Assembly: GCA_964613455.1 (NCBI GenBank)
Contig: CAZTGS010000016.1
Span: 1-27,352, forward strand
Reading direction: 5' to 3'
Length of the DNA stretch: 27,352 nt
Source: SCGC-AAA076-P13 sp964613455
GTDB lineage: Bacteria; Pseudomonadota; Gammaproteobacteria; Magnimaribacterales; D2472
Part shown: one piece after another, positions 24,018 through 27,352 of the stretch
How the letters are laid out: each line of letters begins with the position of its first letter
Position numbering within the stretch: position 1 is the first letter of the stretch
Notes under the pieces: model-generated
What the model saw: only the letters and a program-made list of their open reading frames with translations
What the model was told of the DNA's origin: nothing
Databases searched by the model: none
Program-made: the position numbers and the translations under genes

Positions 24018-26596
24018 CTCGGATTTACAATATTTACTGCAGAGATGCTAGCTGAGTCTGCACTTTTTACATAAGTATCAATTTCATTAAAGTTAAGATA
24101 TTTGTATATATCATCTGAAAGGGGATTAATGTCTTCCATATACTTATGATATTCCTCAACTGTTGGTAACTTACCAAGAATCGAAGCTATTGCAGATAAT
24201 TCAGCAGAAGCTAAAAACACATTAGCACCATCACCTAATCTGTTAGGAAAGTTCCTCGTTGAGGTCGATACAACAGTAGAATTTGCTAATACTCTGGCCT
24301 GATTTCCCATACATAGAGAACATCCTGGTAACTCTGTTCTGGCACCTGCAACTCCAAAAATATTGTATATACCTTCTTCCATTAATTGTTTTTCATCCAT
24401 TTTTGTTGGAGGTACAACCCAAAGCCTTGCCTTAGTGCCATTATATTTTTCTAATAATGTTCCAGCAGCTCTAAAATGACCAATATTTGTCATACAAGAA
24501 CCAATAAAAACTTCTTGAATCTCAGTATTGGCTACCTCAGACAACGGCTTGATATCATCAGGGTCATTAGGACAGGCCAACAAAGGCTCAGTTATTTCAT
24601 TTAAATCAATTTCAATAATTTCTGCATACTCTGCATTTTCGTCAGGCTTAAGAAGTTCTGGATTCTCAATCCATTCCTCCATTGCTTGAGCTCTTCTTTC
24701 TAAAGTTTTTGGATCACCATAACCACTGGCAATCATCCATCTCAACATAACTATATTGGATTTAAGGTATTCAATGATCGGTTCTTTATTTAACCTTACC
24801 GTACAACCGGAAGCTGACCTTTCTGCTGATGCATCTGAAAGCTCAAACGCTTGCTCAACCTTCATATCAGGCAGACCTTCAATTTCTAAACATTTACCAG
24901 AGAAGATATTTTTCTTTCCTTCTTTAGCGACTGTTAATAATCCTTTTTGGATTGCTGCATAAGGAATCGCATTAACCAAATCTCTTAATGTAATACCTGG
25001 TTGCATTTCTCCTTTAAATCTAACTAAGACAGATTCTGGCATATCAAGCGGCATTACGCCCAAAGTAGCAGCAAAAGCTACTAGTCCTGATCCGGCAGGA
25101 AAACTTATTCCTATTGGAAATCTAGTATGACTATCACCGCCAGTACCAACACCATCTGGAAGTAACATTCTGTTTAGCCATGAATGAATAATCCCATCAC
25201 CTGGTCTTAAAGATACTCCTCCACGATTCATAATAAAGTCTGGAAGATTATGTTGTGTTTCTATATCTACAGGTTTTGGATAAGCAGCTGTATGACAAAA
25301 TGATTGCATGACCAAATCAGCAGAGAAGCCTAGACATGCTAATTCTTTTAGTTCGTCTCTTGTCATTGGGCCTGTTGTGTCTTGAGAACCAACTGTTGTC
25401 ATCCTTGGCTCACAATATGTTCCAGGTCTAATACCTTCAACTCCACATGCCTTACCAACCATCTTTTGAGCGAGTGTATAGCCTTTATCTGAAGCATCCT
25501 CTGCATCAGGTCTTCTAAATACTTTTGAAGGCTCTAGTCCAAGAAACTCTCTTGTTTTGTCTGTTAACTGACGCCCAATAATCAAAGGTATTCGTCCATT
25601 CGCTCTTACTTCATCAAGCAAAACCTCTGTCTTTAATTCAAAAGTTGTTAGGACCTCATTTGTTGAGGCATCTAAAATTTTTCCTTCAAAAGGTTTTAAG
25701 ATAATTTCTTGTCCCATTTCAAGAACAGAAACATCAAACTCAATAGGAAAAGAACCAGAATCTTCCATAGTATTAAAAAAGATAGGAGCTATTTTGCTTC
25801 CAAAACAGAATCCGCCTTCTTTTTTATTTGGTATACATGCAATGTCATCACCCATATGCCATAAAACTGAATTTGTTGCAGACTTTCTAGATGAACCAGT
25901 TCCAACAACATCACCAACAAATGCTAGTGGATTTCCTTTTTTCTTTAATTCTTCGATTGTTTCAAGAGGAGTCTTTAATCCTTCTCTTGGCATTTTAAAC
26001 ATAGCCAGTGCATGTAATGGAATATCAGGTCTTGACCATGCATCGGTTGCAGGAGATAGATCATCGGTGTTGATTTCACCACTTACTTTGTAAACAGTAA
26101 GCTTTATAGTGTCGTGAATTTCAGGCTTTTTTGTAAACCAAAGACCATCAGCCCAAGCTTGAACAACTCTTTTAGCATATTCATTAGTTTGTGATAGTTC
26201 AAAAATTTCATTAAAAGCATCAAAGATAAGAAGGGTAGTGCTTAATGCATCAGCAGCAGCATCTCCGAGACCCTCTATTTTTAAACATGCAATTAATGGA
26301 GCTATGTTATATCCACCAAGCATAGTACCCAGTGTCTCAACAGCATCTACTTTGGTTATATATGGACTTTCTGACTTGCCAGTAGTTATATCTGCTAAAA
26401 AAGCAGCTTTAACATATGCAGACTGATCCACTCCAGCTGGAATTCTTTCTTTAAAAAGATGAAGTAAAAGATCTGACTCGTCATGCTCAGATTTTAGAAG
26501 GTCCACCAACTTAGCCGTTTGATCTGCATCAAGTGGTAATGGAGGTATATTCTGCTCCGCTCTTTCGTCTACGTGTGCTTTGTATTCGTTTAACAT
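24014..26596 (-). CDS. acnB: Aconitate hydratase B (bifunctional, 2-methylisocitrate dehydratase activity)
   Basis: An 860-residue aconitase of the AcnB type (E. coli 865). The N-terminus MLNEYKAHVDERAEQ and the helical HEAT-like domain come first. The swivel domain follows (SGEINTDDLSPA, GTGSSRKSATNS), with the catalytic domains at the C-terminus (GDSHTRFPIGISFPAGSG). Fe-S ligands are Cys701 (IGSCMTN), Cys759 and Cys762 (PGCSLCMGN). It interconverts citrate and isocitrate in the TCA cycle. In enteric bacteria, aconitases also hydrate 2-methylaconitate, which would complete the prpBCD pathway here. The start has a good GGAG ribosome site (26604-26607), unlike other genes that begin transcripts in this window. 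Confidence 0.97.
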   Translation of the reverse strand: MLNEYKAHVDERAEQNIPPLPLDADQTAKLVDLLKSEHDESDLLLHLFKERIPAGVDQSAYVKAAFLADITTGKSESPYITKVDAVETLGTMLGGYNIAPLIACLKIEGLGDAAADALSTTLLIFDAFNEIFELSQTNEYAKRVVQAWADGLWFTKKPEIHDTIKLTVYKVSGEINTDDLSPATDAWSRPDIPLHALAMFKMPREGLKTPLETIEELKKKGNPLAFVGDVVGTGSSRKSATNSVLWHMGDDIACIPNKKEGGFCFGSKIAPIFFNTMEDSGSFPIEFDVSVLEMGQEIILKPFEGKILDASTNEVLTTFELKTEVLLDEVRANGRIPLIIGRQLTDKTREFLGLEPSKVFRRPDAEDASDKGYTLAQKMVGKACGVEGIRPGTYCEPRMTTVGSQDTTGPMTRDELKELACLGFSADLVMQSFCHTAAYPKPVDIETQHNLPDFIMNRGGVSLRPGDGIIHSWLNRMLLPDGVGTGGDSHTRFPIGISFPAGSGLVAFAATLGVMPLDMPESVLVRFKGEMQPGITLRDLVNAIPYAAIQKGLLTVAKEGKKNIFSGKCLEIEGLPDMKVEQAFELSDASAERSASGCTVRLNKEPIIEYLKSNIVMLRWMIASGYGDPKTLERRAQAMEEWIENPELLKPDENAEYAEIIEIDLNEITEPLLACPNDPDDIKPLSEVANTEIQEVFIGSCMTNIGHFRAAGTLLEKYNGTKARLWVVPPTKMDEKQLMEEGIYNIFGVAGARTELPGCSLCMGNQARVLANSTVVSTSTRNFPNRLGDGANVFLASAELSAIASILGKLPTVEEYHKYMEDINPLSDDIYKYLNFNEIDTYVKSADSASISAVNIVNPS

Positions 26597-26611
26597 GTGC
26601 TTTCTCCGTGG

Positions 26612-26672
26612 CTCATTTTACTCTTCTACTGAAAAGGCTTCCACTAAATCACAGTTTTTATTTTAAAATGAG
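26612..26672. repeat. 9-bp inverted repeat between acnB and the DUF1289 gene
   Basis: CTCATTTTA (26612-26620) and its exact complement TAAAATGAG (26664-26672) flank 43 bp in the divergent intergenic region. The arms lie upstream of acnB and just upstream of or at the -10 region of the plus-strand gene. They could be paired operator half-sites or chance in A+T-rich DNA. Confidence 0.3.
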
Positions 26673-26673
26673 T

Positions 26674-26679
26674 TATTAT
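26674..26679 (+). promoter_or_regulatory. Candidate -10 element for the DUF1289 gene
   Basis: TATTAT (5 of 6 consensus) ending 11 bp before the ATG at 26691. The -35 region is poor and no Shine-Dalgarno sequence precedes the start. The spacing would give a leader of only about 5 bases. Confidence 0.35.
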
Positions 26680-26690
26680 TTTCATTAATT

Positions 26691-27128
26691 ATGCGTAAAA
26701 ACCGATCTACAACACCTTGCTTAGGTATATGTTCAACAACATACGGCGATGATGTCTGTAAAGGCTGCAAAAGATTCGTCCATGAAATCATCAGCTGGCC
26801 AAAATATTCTCCCGAGGAAAGGGCTTATGTGAATGATCGGTTGGAGAAATTTAAACTTATTATTCTTAAAGACAGGTTTAAAATTGATGACGAGGATCTT
26901 TTTGCAATTAGATTAAAAGAAAATGCCATCAACTATAATAATTCACTAGATTCGCTGACATGGATATTTGATTTATTTAGAGCTGCAGGCTCTCAAAAAC
27001 TAGAACTAAATTATTTTGGGATTTCCAGTCTGCAAGATTTCAATCCAGAAACAATTAAAGATGAAATAAATAAAGAGCTTTTAGATTTATCCGAAGCTCA
27101 TCACCAAAGATATTTCCCTGCTAAATAA
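26691..27128 (+). CDS. DUF1289-domain protein with C-terminal extension
   Basis: A 145-residue protein. The N-terminal ~50 residues are a DUF1289 domain: Cys10, Cys14, Cys23 and Cys26 in PCLGIC-x8-CKGC, then the WPKYSPEERAYV helix that always follows. The four cysteines probably bind a metal or Fe-S cluster; the family has no settled function. A further ~95 residues are helical and acidic, without a motif I recognise, and make this longer than the usual 60-90-residue stand-alone members. It is divergent from acnB and ends 6 bp from the stop of the convergent ferritin-like gene. Confidence 0.88.
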   Translation: MRKNRSTTPCLGICSTTYGDDVCKGCKRFVHEIISWPKYSPEERAYVNDRLEKFKLIILKDRFKIDDEDLFAIRLKENAINYNNSLDSLTWIFDLFRAAGSQKLELNYFGISSLQDFNPETIKDEINKELLDLSEAHHQRYFPAK

Positions 27129-27134
27129 TTTTTT

Positions 27135-27352
27135 CTATCCAAAGTCTTTCAACATTCTTTTTAACTCTAAAGAATGCTGCTCTTCTTCAGCTATCATTCC
27201 TCTCGCATACTCTTCTACAAATATAGATTTATTTTCTACTGCTTCTAGTAATTTTTTATAAAGGTTTAGAGCAAAGATTTCATGCTCTAGACTTTCTTCT
27301 AGAATATCTTCAATAGAGTGTCTATGAGTTTCTTCTATCTTCGCTATTCGTT
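27135..27352 (-). CDS. Ferritin-like (bacterioferritin/Dps-type) protein, C-terminal part
   Basis: The last 71 residues of a minus-strand gene that continues past the window end; this short frame runs in open from position 27350. The sequence is helical and Glu/His-rich: HRHSIEDILEESLEHEIFAL and EEYARGMIAEEEQHSLEL. These resemble the Glu...ExxH metal ligands of the third and fourth helices of ferritin-like four-helix bundles, close to the bacterioferritin/Dps-like family annotated in many proteobacteria. MiaE-type hydroxylases are another ferritin-fold option that cannot be excluded without the N-terminus. Confidence 0.7.
   Translation of the reverse strand, partial: RIAKIEETHRHSIEDILEESLEHEIFALNLYKKLLEAVENKSIFVEEYARGMIAEEEQHSLELKRMLKDFG

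Noticed and set aside
1..27352. tRNA, rRNA, CRISPR, insertion sequence, phage or defence genes
   Set aside because: Nearly all sequence is covered by core metabolic genes; no cloverleaf, repeat array, transposase or integrase was seen. No gene-free stretch exceeds 100 bp.

Overview
The window is compact, strongly A+T-rich chromosomal DNA from a gammaproteobacterium. Gene order follows Pseudomonas-type neighbourhoods: topA, two small genes, lexA; then leuCDB, asd, fimV, truA, trpF, accD, a SPOR gene, cvpA, purF. The low GC, near-absence of intergenic DNA, GTG/TTG starts and shortened FimV fit a streamlined marine lineage such as SAR86. That placement is inferred from style and synteny, not from a marker gene. 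I see no tRNA, rRNA, insertion sequence, phage gene, CRISPR array or toxin-antitoxin pair.

Layout. Positions 2-463 hold the 3' end of pyrD, followed by a small membrane protein, topA and two small conserved proteins (to 4306). lexA (4303-4917, minus) converges on these. A near-perfect LexA box at 4932-4951 lies between lexA and a divergent run: a 5'-nucleotidase, thrH and queH (4984-7161). The methylcitrate-cycle genes prpBCD follow (7208-10676) with their own promoter and a probable intrinsic terminator. From aroC (10733) to purF (24017) there is a head-to-tail train of 14 genes with no gap over 1 bp: aroC, leuC, leuD, leuB, asd, fimV-like, truA, trpF, trpB, trpA, accD, SPOR, cvpA, purF. acnB (24014-26596, minus) converges on purF with overlapping stop codons. 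A DUF1289 gene is divergent from acnB, and the window ends in the C-terminus of a minus-strand ferritin-like protein.

How the genes work together. prpB, prpC and prpD convert propionyl-CoA and oxaloacetate to pyruvate and succinate. No acnD/prpF pair is present, so AcnB, encoded here, is the obvious candidate for the 2-methylaconitate hydration step as well as its TCA role. The long train mixes leucine, aspartate-family and tryptophan synthesis with fatty-acid initiation (accD), tRNA pseudouridylation (truA), purine synthesis (purF) and envelope proteins.

I found no convincing new multi-gene system. The points most worth a second look are: a nucleotidase-thrH-queH run that appears to share the lexA SOS operator; Asp-to-Glu changes at the expected catalytic Asp of both TrpF and TrpA; start codons 7-11 bp after -10-like boxes with no Shine-Dalgarno sequence (possible leaderless mRNAs); and loss of folC, usg and sulA from otherwise conserved neighbourhoods.
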